DNA of 64,000 bases from Endomychus coccineus. Lineage: Eukaryota; Arthropoda; Insecta; Coleoptera; Endomychidae. The notes beneath the pieces were generated by a model. That model saw only the letters and a program-made list of their open reading frames with translations, searched no databases and was not told where the DNA came from. Positions 11,261 through 21,690 of the stretch are shown in pieces (position 1 is the first letter of the stretch; each line of letters starts with the position of its first letter). Position numbers and translations under genes: made by a program. The stretch spans positions 160,430,388-160,494,387 of the forward strand of contig OY294068.1 of NCBI GenBank assembly GCA_958510875.1, written 5' to 3'.

Positions 11261-12037
11261 AATATGTTTTTACGGAGGACCTAATTGATGGAAACCGTTA
11301 CGCGAGATGCGTTACGCGAGAACCGTTACGTGAATTCGTAACAAGTCTGATTGGTCAAGACCAATAGGCTCCTCTTTCTCTTATACCACGCCGAGCGAGC
11401 GCGGAAACAACCAAGTGAAGAGGAGTGTATACGGGACTGTGACGCGGACCTTGTTCAGAATTATCAATTTATTCCTTTTTATTTGTTGGGAAGAAAGAAC
11501 ATTAAACAAGTTCTATGTTATTCGTTTTAATCTATCAAAAACTGTACATTGTTTTGTTCAGAGTGACTCCCAGATATATACCATATCGGAAAGTCAACTA
11601 ACTTGCCCTCGACTACCATCTTCTTCAGATGCTCGATTCTGTACCTTCTGGAGAAAATGATAATGGTAGTTTTCTCCTACAATTTATATTATTTATTCTA
11701 CCACACAACTGGTTATCTAATATCTATATTAAATATAATTGTACACATTTTATTTGCAGTTTGAGTTTTACATGTTCATATTTGTAATAAAGTTTTCTAT
11801 GTATCAGAATCACGGCATATTGTAATCATAAATTGGATTCTTCAGATACTGCTGTTTATTTACAATTGAAATTATAATATAAATTTACATTATATCATTA
11901 AAAATTGACGTATCACGCAATTTTTTCGGAAACAAAAAGCTTAAACTTGTTGCATTCCGTTGAACTACATAAATTACACTAAGCAGGTTCCCTCCAAAGC
12001 CCATATGAATGTAAAAAAAATGGTTGATCTCTTTCAG

Positions 12038-12238
12038 TCGGCAGGAAACAACCTAAAGGGTTTAAGTGAAGTTAGACATCTGACGACCCCCTCCTGTTAC
12101 AGCGAGAAGACCACGGACATGGTGTTGGGAGGCCAACTGCGACAGCCCACTAACAGCAACATCCATAATAGAGATGATGGATCAAGTGGATATGGCAGCC
12201 CCGATTCCGAAACATTCGATCCGCCGATGCACCAGTGA
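12038..12238 (+). CDS. Probable terminal coding exon of the LIM-only gene (Beadex)
   Basis: An acceptor CTCTTTCAG ends at 12037 and the frame continues in phase 0, matching the donor at 2421. It encodes 66 residues beginning SAGNNLKGLSEVRHL, with a C-terminal acidic/serine block DDGSSGYGSPDSETFDPP and then MHQ and TGA at 12236-12238. The low-complexity SSGYGSPDSE tail fits the divergent C-termini of insect LIM-only proteins. The codon pattern is clean, without the decay seen in surrounding transposon debris. The assignment rests on strand, phase and position; no domain is present. The open frame upstream to 11960 is intron read-through. Confidence 0.65.
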   Translation, partial: SAGNNLKGLSEVRHLTTPSCYSEKTTDMVLGGQLRQPTNSNIHNRDDGSSGYGSPDSETFDPPMHQ

Positions 12239-12924
12239 CGACGGTCTTACACTCGGAAGAATTCGAGAAAAGCATTATAGTGTCCAGAAGATCTCATATG
12301 TGCTAGTCTATTTGCCAAAAACATTTTCGATAGACGTTACGTTACGTTGTTTTGAAAGTTATTGTTGTTATGTTGATTACAAATCTTTCTAAATCTATTG
12401 CAGTATACGAAAAGTGATACATTCAAGAGTATTCTGGTTCATTTTATTTCGCATTTGTTGAATGATAGTGATTTTTCGAAGTGTAGCGTTTTGCATTTCG
12501 GAAAATTAAGAGAGTGGGCGAAGAATGTGCCTGAGATCATCGTATGTATTTCACATTCCTGCTAGATAAATGTGATTCAACGTTAATTATGGCATCAATT
12601 CTATTCTCCTGCCAGTAATTTTTCAAGAACTATTAACCTTTGGGTTGTGGGGAAGAATATCCTTTGTTTCTACATGAGCGAAGACATCCAATATTGAAGA
12701 AGTGCAATGTAATATAATTATTATGCTTCGACATAGGTATCGAAGAGTAAATCAATCAATTCGCTCCAATTCTAGAGCTCCCCATTTTATGTATCCAACA
12801 CCTCATGATTTGAATTTGAAAGTGCGAGTCATTTTATTGATTATTAACTTTGTGACACTCCTGCAACTTGTGGGTGTTCATCGTGCAGAGATGTTATAAG
12901 ATCCAGCGCTTCTTCCTCAACCAA
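12239..12924 (+). other. Probable 3' UTR of the LIM-only gene; otherwise unassigned
   Basis: AT-rich sequence directly after the TGA at 12236-12238. I see no coding or transposon signature and no clean AATAAA signal, so the 3' end of the transcript cannot be placed. It ends at the TA target duplication of the pogo-like element. Confidence 0.35.
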
Positions 12925-12926
12925 TA

Positions 12927-15409
12927 AGGAAAATCAGGTAGCGCGGGACACTTAAGCTTTAAATTTTTTATAAAAAATGGTTATATCAATTAAGAATACA
13001 CGTAGCTATTATACCTAAAGATTAAGAGTGTTTTAAGATATTGAATGAAACAAATTAAAAGGAAACGAATCTGGCTGAATTTACAGCTTCAAACAAATAA
13101 GTAAATTAATGAAGTACGTAACTTTGAATGGTAACCCTTTATATTACAAACAAGCGTTACAAAACTATATTTAAACATATACATTACTTGCAACTATTAC
13201 AAAAATCACATATATGATACATGTATGTCTTTTCAATATCAGCACATTCTTCGTGTGCCCATTTTTCACACTATATCCAATCTTCGTCAAACATCTCGTG
13301 GCATATTAAGCAAGCGTATTTTTCATTGTCTTCACCGTGTATATTTGTGAGGTTCTTTTCTTTATTATTTTGTTTATCTTTGGATCCAGTAACTTTACTT
13401 ATATTCTTATAATAATACATTTAATTTTAGTCGTAACTTTCATAGCTTCTTTAGCTCTTTGGATCTCTAGCTTTTCTTCCAACGAATTTTTAAATTGTGA
13501 GTACTCACAATTTCGGCTTGTCTTCTTCTATTATCTATCCTTTTGTTGCTACAATCTGGAAATGGTGATATTTTCTCTAAAATTCTTATAATCAACCTTA
13601 GTATCGAGGGAAACTGAAATTGCTTGCAACTGTGAACTTTGAGATTTCTTTGGAGAAGGAGGTGGTTCATGGCTTTGCATAAATTCCTTGGGTCGTATAG
13701 TGTGAATTTCTGCAAGAACTGTAATTTTGTTCTTAGAAGTAGATGGTTTAACCATAGTTTTAATTTCGGTTTGCAGAATTTCACTAATTCCTATATTTTC
13801 TTGGTTGAACATAACGTCTTCTAGTGGACCATCATCGAGACCATCACTCGTATTATTGATGGTGATAGTTGGAACATCAGTCATCATAGATGGGACAAAG
13901 TCTAAGTCGTAAAATATATTTTTATCCATTGGATATATTCCAGTGCACTGAAAACCATTTGGGACAATGTTTGAATGAGCGCTCTGGGAAAAAGTTTGTA
14001 CGATCAACCCCACTATATCATATTGCCATATTGTTGCACCAGGGTGTGATCTCATTCACAAGGAACAAGCTTCATTGTAACAAGCCTTAAAAAGTTTCAT
14101 GAGAGTCCAACGGTTGTTGTTCATGCATGGTATGTGGTGGAGTTCTAAGCATATGGATATGGTTTTCACGAGCATATAAAATCACGTGCAAATCTTTGTG
14201 GCCTCCGTGTCCATCCAAAATTACAAGAACAGGATTGGATTGACTCGGCTGTGTATGTTTAACAAAATAGCCATGCTAAAAATACGGTAGTGTCCATCCA
14301 TCCAATAGTTTGCGCGACACCAACTGCATCATTTGGTGCGTTGAACATCAATCTATCATTCATTTTTTGTGTCTCAAATATAAGTAGTGGAGGAATAAAT
14401 GTGCCAGTAACATCCATGCATGCCACAACCGTCACATTTTGACTCCTTTTGACGTCATTTTTCCAACCTGCTTTCTACCTTTTTGGGATAAAACTTTAAC
14501 ATTTTTGTGAACACAAGAAACCCCTGTTTCATCTGCATTGAAAATGCCTTTAAGTTTGTCGAAAAAAAGATTGACTTAGGGTTTATTAAAACCAACATCC
14601 CTTACCTAGCTGTTAGCTTCTGGAGAACGTAATAAAAGAGCAGGGTGACGCTCAAGAAATTCATAATAAAAATCTTTTCTCCTGCATCCTTCTTTTGGAT
14701 ATTGAATCTATGATTAATTTTCAGACTCGCTACCAAATCAAAAGCAAGTTTAAGAAATTCTTGTCTGGTTAAAGGCATTAATTTATTGTCCGTGAAAACT
14801 TGGGCATCCTGAAACAAAAAAAAAACGAATCGTAATAAACATATACCTGGTCCCAGGATACCCGAATTTAATCTGTCCCGAACTATCCCAATTACAAAAA
14901 AACGTTTTAACTAAGTGGCGAGTCCAAAATAACCAAAATTCAAACATATTGCAAATGAGAAACTACACTTTTTTGTCTAATTTGACAGGACTATTTGCAC
15001 ATATTGCTTTAAACCATTAAAGTGCTAGATTTTCCCTTCAAAATTCACCTAACGGATTATTGAGGTACCACATTTAGTGATCCTTCAGAAGGAGTCAATA
15101 TCATTGTCAAGATCGAACTCCATATCTTGTCAGCTAGAATCAGTATCTAGATAAGATAGTGGATTGGTACAAAGCCGGATATATGAACTATGAAATTTAC
15201 ATCAAAATCACTCTAATGGCCTCTTAGTTTATCAAGGACAAACAATCAACCTCACCAACAACTCAATTCATAATATTATAGATATTAATATTATATATAG
15301 ATATTAGTATAGATAACATCCAAAGCGCATTGGTAGTACTATTTTTCCTAAGACATTAGATAAGGCAATGTCCTGGGCTAGCCGATGTCCCGCGCTACCC
15401 GATTTTCCC
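12927..15409 (-). mobile_element. Complete pogo/Tigger-like DNA transposon, 2483 bp
   Basis: The termini are 24-bp inverted repeats: 12927-12950 starts AGGAAAATCAGGTAGCGCGG and 15409-15386, read in reverse complement, starts GGGAAAATCGGGTAGCGCGG (22 of 24 match). A TA lies immediately outside each end (12925-12926 and 15410-15411), the target duplication expected for pogo/Tc1-mariner elements. The interior encodes a minus-strand DDE transposase relic. The 5' third on the coding strand (about 14830-15385) has no convincing coding and may be UTR, intron or decayed DNA-binding domain. Confidence 0.85.
13549..14820 (-). pseudogene. Pogo/Tigger-like DDE transposase, broken
   Basis: In order on the minus strand: LTRQEFLKLAFDLVASLKIN and FNIQKKDAGEKI (14817-14650), then FNADETGVSCVHKNVKV with the first catalytic Asp (about 14550), VTVVACMDVTGTFIPPLLIF, VILDGHGGHKDLHVILYARE with the second Asp (about 14230), IHMLRTPPHTMHE.QPLD, and then the intact C-terminal frame 14055-13549 with GFQCTGIYPMDKNIFYDLDF followed by a Ser/Thr-rich tail. 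NADETG, DGHGGH, LR.PPHTTH..QPLD and GFR.TGIYPL are hallmarks of the DDE_1 transposases of pogo/Tigger. At least two frameshifts and several stops interrupt it, so the element is not autonomous. Confidence 0.88.
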
Positions 15410-15411
15410 TA

Positions 15412-17591
15412 TAATCAATTGACGGTTATTCACTTTAGCAGCATACGGGATAGAGCACTTCTTCACCAGCATGAGTATGACGCATATCATGTCACCTAAC
15501 CTCTTTAATCAGACCAGTCAATGAAGCCGAAAAAAGTAAAAGAGTAAACATTATTTTCCAATGAATGACTTTTCATTAAATATGGTGTGTGAGTTCCTGA
15601 AGGATCCAGGATAATAGGTGTTTCAAAATAGAACGCCCCTCAATAATTTGACTAAACTGTTCAAACCTATAAAAAGTTGTCAAATAGAAAAAAATGGTAT
15701 ATATGAATGTTTGGGTCCATAATGCAACTTTCTCACCCTTAAAATGTTTGTTAGAGCGAGGAGAGTGAGCTTGAGAAACTATATAAAAGGTCAAATATGC
15801 AAAAATCAATTTTAAAACAATTAGACATCGTTTGTTCTCGAAAAATGCACATTTACTGTTTCAAAAACTTTCCTTCAACAATAAATATTTCCACACTTTT
15901 GCAGAAAAAACCGCAAAACTGTCAATTTAAGTTTGAAGGGGTACGGAAGGAAGGGTCAATTCTGGACCTTTGGAGGACTGGATCATCTATCTTAATGCCA
16001 AATGAACATGTTTCGTTAAGGAATTTAAAAAAAATGTATATTTCCCGAGTTATTGACACATGTCCTTCCAAATCAAAATATATTGGTCCGATTTTGATGA
16101 AATTGCTGATTCGTCATCAAAATTCGATAGTTCCAAGCAGTTGATCCAATATGGCGGCTTCTTAAAGTTACAAAATTCGAATAAGTTGAGTGTACTATAG
16201 GTAGCTATGTCAAAATGGGAAAAATGTTTTATATGTAACTTGTAAGATGAAGAAACAAATTCAACGTGGTAAATCAGCAGCTTTTATCGACGATCCAGTT
16301 CTAATAGAAAAGTTGATGAAAGCAAATTTTCGATTTATTGCGCTTTGTCAATACTGGTATAAATATGTATGGATCATATCGGGAACTTTCATGGCAAAAA
16401 GTTATTAGTCAAGAATTATGGAAAAATGTCTGGTTGCTGTGCAATACAGTTTAGAACCCTCCTTCTTCAAACCAGAAACATTCAACAATTTATGATAATA
16501 TGTTGTATCCGACATCATTCCACTCTCAACACCATCATAATATGGTTTCCTACTACCAGTCAAAAGATACATTCGAATTCACTTCATTGAGTCTTATCCA
16601 AAAACAAAATCACACTCATCGATATCAAATTTTGATTGATTTAATTCCATTCTCAAACTTTTAGATTTTAGAAGTAATTTCCGCGTAATTAAGCTGAGAA
16701 AACGAAAGGCATCAAGTTCTTAGCTACATTCTAGCCTCAACCATGTTTTTCGAAATCCAGCTGACAAATATTGAAGAAGCCAACTAACTTTAACCAGTGG
16801 TTCTGCTGATGTAAGAGGCCGACACATTAGTCCAAAATTAATGGTTCGGAACCACTGGGTGAGTCGGTTGGACTTTTAACCTTTGACTGTGCCTCTTCGT
16901 CAATTTGTTATTGTGTAACTTAAGAGTAAATCTAACAACGAAATATGTTTTAAGTCATATTATCCTCATGGTTAATAAACAGTGAATACGAACGATTGGT
17001 TACATTTAAAAATTTTCCCGAGTATATTTCGAATTGGTTCGTCTTTTTATATTGTCGCTATATGACTTCCCTCAGTTGATTGGCTAAAAGCCTGAACTGA
17101 AGTAAGTCGCGTCATTGGAGCAGATGATGCAAGCTAATGTAGACCAATGTATCGATTTTGCCGCTAATTTTCAAATAACTTCATGTTCTCAAGGCAATAT
17201 GCATGTACAGTAAAAAAAGGAAAATGTTTTTGAGAAAATACAAGAATGGCGATTTTCTCGTAAGTGGAAGGGGCACACGGATAGAGTTCAAATCAAAAAT
17301 ATCTGGAATGAAACATGTGCGCTTCAGTTAGTCATCTTATAAAATGGGAATGGCACTGTATCTCCGTTTCTATTAGTTATTATTTCGAAAAAGTCATGAG
17401 GTCTAATGTTAATTCAAGTTTTTATCTTTGGGACTAATATTGTAATATTTACGGTATTTAAAAAAGATATAAGCATGCATAAAAATTGTTGGAGACAATT
17501 TAATTCCTCAACGAAGTTCTGGTGAGTAATTCTTAAAAAAGTGTGGAGGTCCAAAGTCCACGCTCTTCGTTTCGCCAGGAGCCGGTCTATA
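15412..17591. other. No recognisable gene or element
   Basis: Intergenic AT-rich DNA. An open frame at 15797-16144 (115 codons, + strand) has no domain I recognise and no splice or promoter context; its 16.0-kb part has an 'atgtcaaaatggg'-type intronic texture. A small inverted repeat (AACCAGTGGTTC near 16795 and GAACCACTGGGT near 16850) may be a decayed MITE. Confidence 0.3.
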
Positions 17592-17596
17592 CCTAA

Positions 17597-18237
17597 GGGG
17601 ACGTTCATAAATGACGTAACGCTGAAAATAGCAGCGTTTGCCCCCTACCCCCCCTTCGTCACTCTATGTCACAATTTTTTCTCTCCCCCCCAAAAAATTA
17701 CGTCACAAATGGAATTTTTTTTAAAGAAAAACATTTATTCTTCATTAACAAAATTACATGTATTTTTATATACTATGTGGAATAAATTATTTAAAAATGT
17801 AACATAAAATATTTAGATTTTGTGACATTTTAAAAATATCAATCGTTTTATAAATTTTTCTTCTTATTATTATCAACAAATGATTGAATCATTCACTATG
17901 ACTTTAGTTCTACGAATTCACAATCGTCATCCATAAGAATCAATGTAAAAGAGCGTTCCAGAAGCAGCGCTGTTGTGCATACCGACAAATTCATGGCCCA
18001 GTCGATAAAAACGAAAACCGTATATTAGAAAACGCTCGCTCTGATTCAAAAAATATAGAAGAGGGGAATGAATCTTTAATAAAGAAGTGTGACATCACGC
18101 TGATTCTCTCCCCCTACCCCCTCATGTCTCGATTGTATAGCCCCCCTCCCCTAACCGCGTTACGAGGCATCTATGCAAGATTTCCCCTCCTCTACGCAAA
18201 AAAAAAAAAAAGCGTTACGTCATTTATGGACGTCCCC
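17597..18237. mobile_element. 641-bp MITE with 27-bp terminal inverted repeats
   Basis: The left end starts GGGGACGTTCATAAATGACG and continues to TAACGCT; the right end is its reverse complement with one mismatch (18211-18237). CCTAA lies directly outside both ends (17592-17596 and 18238-18242), a candidate 5-bp target duplication. Subterminal tracts are C-rich (CCCCCTACCCCC near 17642 and 18103), and the middle is AT-rich and non-coding. The superfamily is not assigned. Confidence 0.8.
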
Positions 18238-18589
18238 CCTAAGATAGCTCGCGGTAACGTCAGCTTCATTGTGACCTTACCTTACCTATAATTGCGACAT
18301 TATTTATTCATCTATCGAATAATTTAACAAGTTTTGATTCATCAATTTGATCAATCACTTAATTACTCAATGTATTGGATTGGTTGAATTAATTTCATTC
18401 AAATCAATTTGTGCGATCTGTTCATTTCAAATATGAGTATAGCAAAATCTTAATGTTTTTTATACTGTAATCGATTATGCACTGTCCTTGAATGTTTTCC
18501 TTTTTTGAAGCTGGTATAACTAATATAAATCTTTTGAAATAAATTTTATTGTAAAATTTAGAAAACAGACAATTATTTATGGAAAATAA

Positions 18590-19150
18590 CGTTATCTAGA
18601 TGTCCCCCTTCGCATTGCAGCACTTTCTCAAGGCAGAACCGGAAATGTGCAATGACTCGCGGACATAAGTCTGGAGTTATATCCTGAATTTCTTGGTACT
18701 TTTTCTTTAAGATAATCTCATGGAAAAAATTCTATGGGGGTTAAATCGGGACTTCTGAATGGCCAATTAATATCCCCCGCTTACATTTTTCTTCACAGCC
18801 CTGACGACTTCCATTAAAAGGTTTGCAGTATGTGAAGTCGCGCCATCCTGTTGAAACCAAGTGTTTCCATTAAATCCAGCAAAATAATCTAGCTCTGGTC
18901 TGTGAAATGGCTTAACATGTCTCTATATCGATCAGTGTAAGTGCAACACCGTGAGCATTTTCATAAAATTAAAGGCCAACTATTCCAGATAGCATCTTGT
19001 TCACCAGTAAACCGGCGGGGCCAAGTTTCACGGATTAGTCACAAAACTTCGTTGAGGTATCAAAATAAATGTAATTACATCCTCTACATTGCTATGCATA
19101 CTTTTACAGCCGGAAGTTCCTTCAAGTAGGTTTAAAATGGAAAAGAAACA
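18590..19150 (-). pseudogene. DDE transposase relic (second copy, WFQQDGATSHTA type)
   Basis: Minus-strand frames give WFQQDGATSHTANLLMEVV and RAVKK (about 18860-18790; second catalytic Asp in QQDGA), then a C-terminus IQDITPDLCPRVIAHFRFCL ending CEGGHLDN (about 18690-18600). Upstream blocks (KMLTVLHLH, RYRDMLSHF-like, about 18980-18900) match the GVVTVNSERYR.ML..F segment of the same insect transposase group. Frameshifts and an internal deletion of the WPPRSPDL region make it a pseudogene. Confidence 0.75.
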
Positions 19151-19897
19151 TTTATTTTTAAACTTGTAAATTCGTCTACAGGAAAAAAAAACAATCAAGC
19201 ATTAATGAAATATTAATTATTTCCTATAACATTGGTACTCATGACTTTTTCGAAATAACGAACAGGAACGAGTCGTTCGAATTTTCCAAAATAGCGATCG
19301 GAAGCGCACATATGTTGCAACCCGATCTTTTGGATTTAACTGTACCCATGTCCCTCTATCACTTTCGAAAATATCTTTCTTGTATTTTCAAAAACGTTAC
19401 ATTGATTTTGGTCTAACTTTACTGTATATATGATGATAAACTGAATATCTTGATTGTTATTGATGTTCTCACACCTGTTCGGAGCAAAGGTATTCTCCTG
19501 GTTAAGATAGAATATAATGAATTTAATATATTTAACTCTTGAAACTGGTGCATATTTAAGCTCAGATTGTATCGATATTGTTGAATTTTTGTATGCATGT
19601 GGCATATCTCCCAATTATTATTATTTTTATTTACAGTCTTGGATGTATCAAAAGATATTTAAGAGAACAGACAAATATTACATATTTTGAAAAAAACTAG
19701 AGATCCTATTCCGTTGAAAGTGTTACAAAAACGGACTTCAGAAACAAATCACTACTTTGAATTGAACGCCATAAGTGTTGTTCATCACATATTCTGAATG
19801 AAATTTTAAATATTCATGATGTTTAAGAGAATTTGTATGGATAATTATCTGAATTACGACTTTTTCCAGCTGTTCAAGTTCCAGAAACAGACTATAA

Positions 19898-20753
19898 AGG
19901 CACCTGTACACTGTAGAGATAAATACAGCTAGATTTAGATCGCTCTAGCTAGACTGCACTAGAAATGTTTTTACACTAGAGTGAAATGTGCTCTAATTAG
20001 AGCAGTCATAGAGAGCACATAGATCAAATCTACCTAGATAAGTCTACGGCCCATGTACATTGGTCAAACTTGATAGTCTAGATATTCTTATTGAGAGAGG
20101 ATTTTGGCTATTAGTTCGTTTTCTTTGTACGAAAAATGTCGGACCGCAAACGCGTTGCAGCTCCCAAGAGCTTTTCACGGTCTCATCTGCACCTGCTCCA
20201 CTCTTCTTATTTTTTATCTCTCGTAGTTCACTATTCATTTGGCACCGAAGATTGTGTAACTTTCTACCAACTTCTGCAGAACTCATTTCCAATTTTTGAG
20301 CAATTGTTTCCATACATTTTGCCTTTAGCTGCCTGTCTATGTATTCCTTCAGTGTACAATTCCACAGTTCAGGAGACGATTCAAGAAGCTCAAATAGCTT
20401 ATAGGTTTTTTGCTTGTCCCACACAACATTGGCCATTGTACAAATAAATGCAAAAGAAAATGTATAAAAATGTATAATTAGGTACCTCTACAAAACAATA
20501 TCCAAAAAACTGTTCAAATATTTCCACGTGCTCTATTTGGTCTATTCAACTGAACAAATAGATCTAGACTGATCTAGCTATAGTGTCTATTTCCGTGTAC
20601 ATTGTAGATTTTCTTCTACTCTAGTTAGTCTACCTAGATCCTAGAGAGGCAACCGCTAGAGCGCACTATATGTTGTGTACACTTCTAGACTAAATCTAGA
20701 GAGCTCTAGCTAGAGTAACTCTACGAGAAAAAATCTACAGTGTACAGGTACCT
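19898..20753 (-). mobile_element. 856-bp PIF/Harbinger-type element carrying a MADF gene
   Basis: Terminal inverted repeats: 19898 starts AGGCACCTGTACACTGTAGA and the other end, reverse complemented from 20753, reads AGGTACCTGTACACTGTAGA (19 of 20). TAA lies directly outside both ends (19895-19897, 20754-20756), the TWA-type target duplication of PIF/Harbinger. Subterminal DNA on both sides is crowded with CTAGA/TCTAG motifs, possible transposase-binding repeats. Only a MADF protein is encoded; no DDE nuclease is present, so movement would need a partner transposase. Confidence 0.82.
20044..20436 (-). CDS. MADF (Myb/SANT-like) protein of a Harbinger-type element
   Basis: 130 codons, starting MANVVWDKQKTYKLFELLES. 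The MADF pattern is clear: an N-terminal helix with KLFELLESSPELWN, a middle helix ending IAQKLEMS, and the recognition helix EVGRKLHNLRCQMNSELREI, followed by the KKSGAGADE linker typical of Harbinger-associated MADF proteins (residues about 85-95). Such proteins bind the element's own DNA and help the separate DDE nuclease into the nucleus. After the linker, the FFVQRKRTNS stretch and C-terminus run into the subterminal repeat region, so the C-terminal end may be eroded or alternative. The frame is intact over the whole MADF domain, unlike most transposon genes in this window. Confidence 0.75.
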   Translation of the reverse strand: MANVVWDKQKTYKLFELLESSPELWNCTLKEYIDRQLKAKCMETIAQKLEMSSAEVGRKLHNLRCQMNSELREIKNKKSGAGADETVKSSWELQRVCGPTFFVQRKRTNSQNPLSIRISRLSSLTNVHGP

Positions 20754-21109
20754 TAAGAGATGTACTCTCTCGGATAGATGGCCCCGTATTGTTTTTTCCT
20801 CAATTCCTCATAGTGGAGGTTATCATACCCATTAACAAAGAAAATTGTTCATGTTAAGCATTTCTCTTCTGTGAAACATCTGTCAAAAAATTGTCTAGAT
20901 CGAATGATCTGCCATTTCCCCTCTCTTCTATGGCTTTTGAGTTTCGATTTCCGTTCTTAAGAATGCATTCAAGTTAGATTGCACCGCATTCAATGCTGAC
21001 GTCACTGGTTCGACAAGAAAATGTTTGGTTTCAAAGCGCATTGAACACGGCTCACAGAATTGGTATTATATCAAAATCAGAGAGGTCATACATAAACATG
21101 TGCATTATC

Positions 21110-21332
21110 CATCGACATATACATATGGACTGCGCGTGGCAATGATAAGCGCGGCTAGTGCAGGCGAGAGAGAGGGAAAACGAAAAGGCCGGCTCGGGAC
21201 GTAAACATACTAGCTACAGTACGCAGCGGCCAATAGAAACGCGATAGAGCCGGCCTTTTCGTTTTCCCTCTCTCTCGCCTGAACTAGCCGCGCTTATCAT
21301 TGCCACGCGCAGTCCATATGTATATGTTGATG
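21110..21332 (+). mobile_element. 223-bp fold-back MITE, copy A
   Basis: Long inverted arms (about 80 bp each) start CATCGACATATACATATGGA and end in the complement, with a central spacer of about 57 bp. An 8-bp direct repeat GCATTATC flanks it (21102-21109, 21333-21340). The spacer and the arm-specific base (GTGCAGG on the left, TTCAGG on the right) are in the opposite orientation to copy B at 23479. Confidence 0.9.
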
Positions 21333-21352
21333 GCATTATCAGATAACTTTCT

Positions 21353-21388
21353 GTTCAGATCACGGTCATGTACGACCGTGGTTCAGAT
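21353..21388. repeat. 20-bp imperfect palindrome flanked by 8-bp direct repeats
   Basis: CACGGTCATGTACGACCGTG (21361-21380; 7-bp perfect stem) sits between two copies of GTTCAGAT (21353-21360, 21381-21388). The paralogous segment near 23760-23790 lacks both the palindrome and the second repeat, so this is a genuine insertion with target duplication. Confidence 0.75.
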
Positions 21389-21690
21389 TAGTATATATTT
21401 CAAAAGGTTCATTGTGGTTAAACTTCCATGTTGATTTGTCAGAGCCTCAGACGTATTTGTAAAATTGCGTTCGTTCATAGCCGTTTGACGTTTTGACAAA
21501 GTGAGATTTCAGAGTGCAGATGATTATCAATTGTAATTTTTATTACTGGTTAATGTGCTATGTTTGAATGCTGAAGTTTTTTTACGATAGTGCCGTTTTT
21601 TTTTCAACCATAAAACTCGGTCGTAATCAATAAAGACATCTGATCTTTCTAATGAATTGTTGATAGTAATTTCATTGTAATATCACTGAT
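21389..21690 (+). repeat. Duplicated segment, copy A (partner at 23775-24085)
   Basis: Aligns in direct orientation with 23775-24085, for example GATTTCAGAGTGCAGATGAT against GATTTCAGAGTACAGAGGAT, and later the shared ATCTGATCTTTCTAATGAAT with one change. The period is about 2.38 kb. Copy B lies just upstream of the calumenin start codon, so copy A may be a decayed duplicate of that gene's 5' region, or both may be an unnamed repeat. Confidence 0.75.

Larger units (their letters stand above)
2421..12037 (+). other. Proposed 9.6-kb intron of the LIM-only gene, filled with transposon debris
   Basis: It runs from the GTATGC donor at 2421 to the CTCTTTCAG acceptor at 12037; both sides are phase 0. 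It contains LINE fragments on both strands, a Tc1-like and a second DDE transposase relic, a 151-bp tandem duplication and hammerhead-like hairpins, each listed separately. Stretches of more than 300 bases with nothing I can name are about 6531-7853, 8109-8756 and 11261-12037. The last contains GTTACGCGAG-type repeated motifs near 11300. Confidence 0.6.

Noticed and set aside
15797..16144. Plus-strand 115-codon open frame as a gene
   Set aside because: No domain, no splice or promoter context, and composition like the surrounding intergenic DNA.
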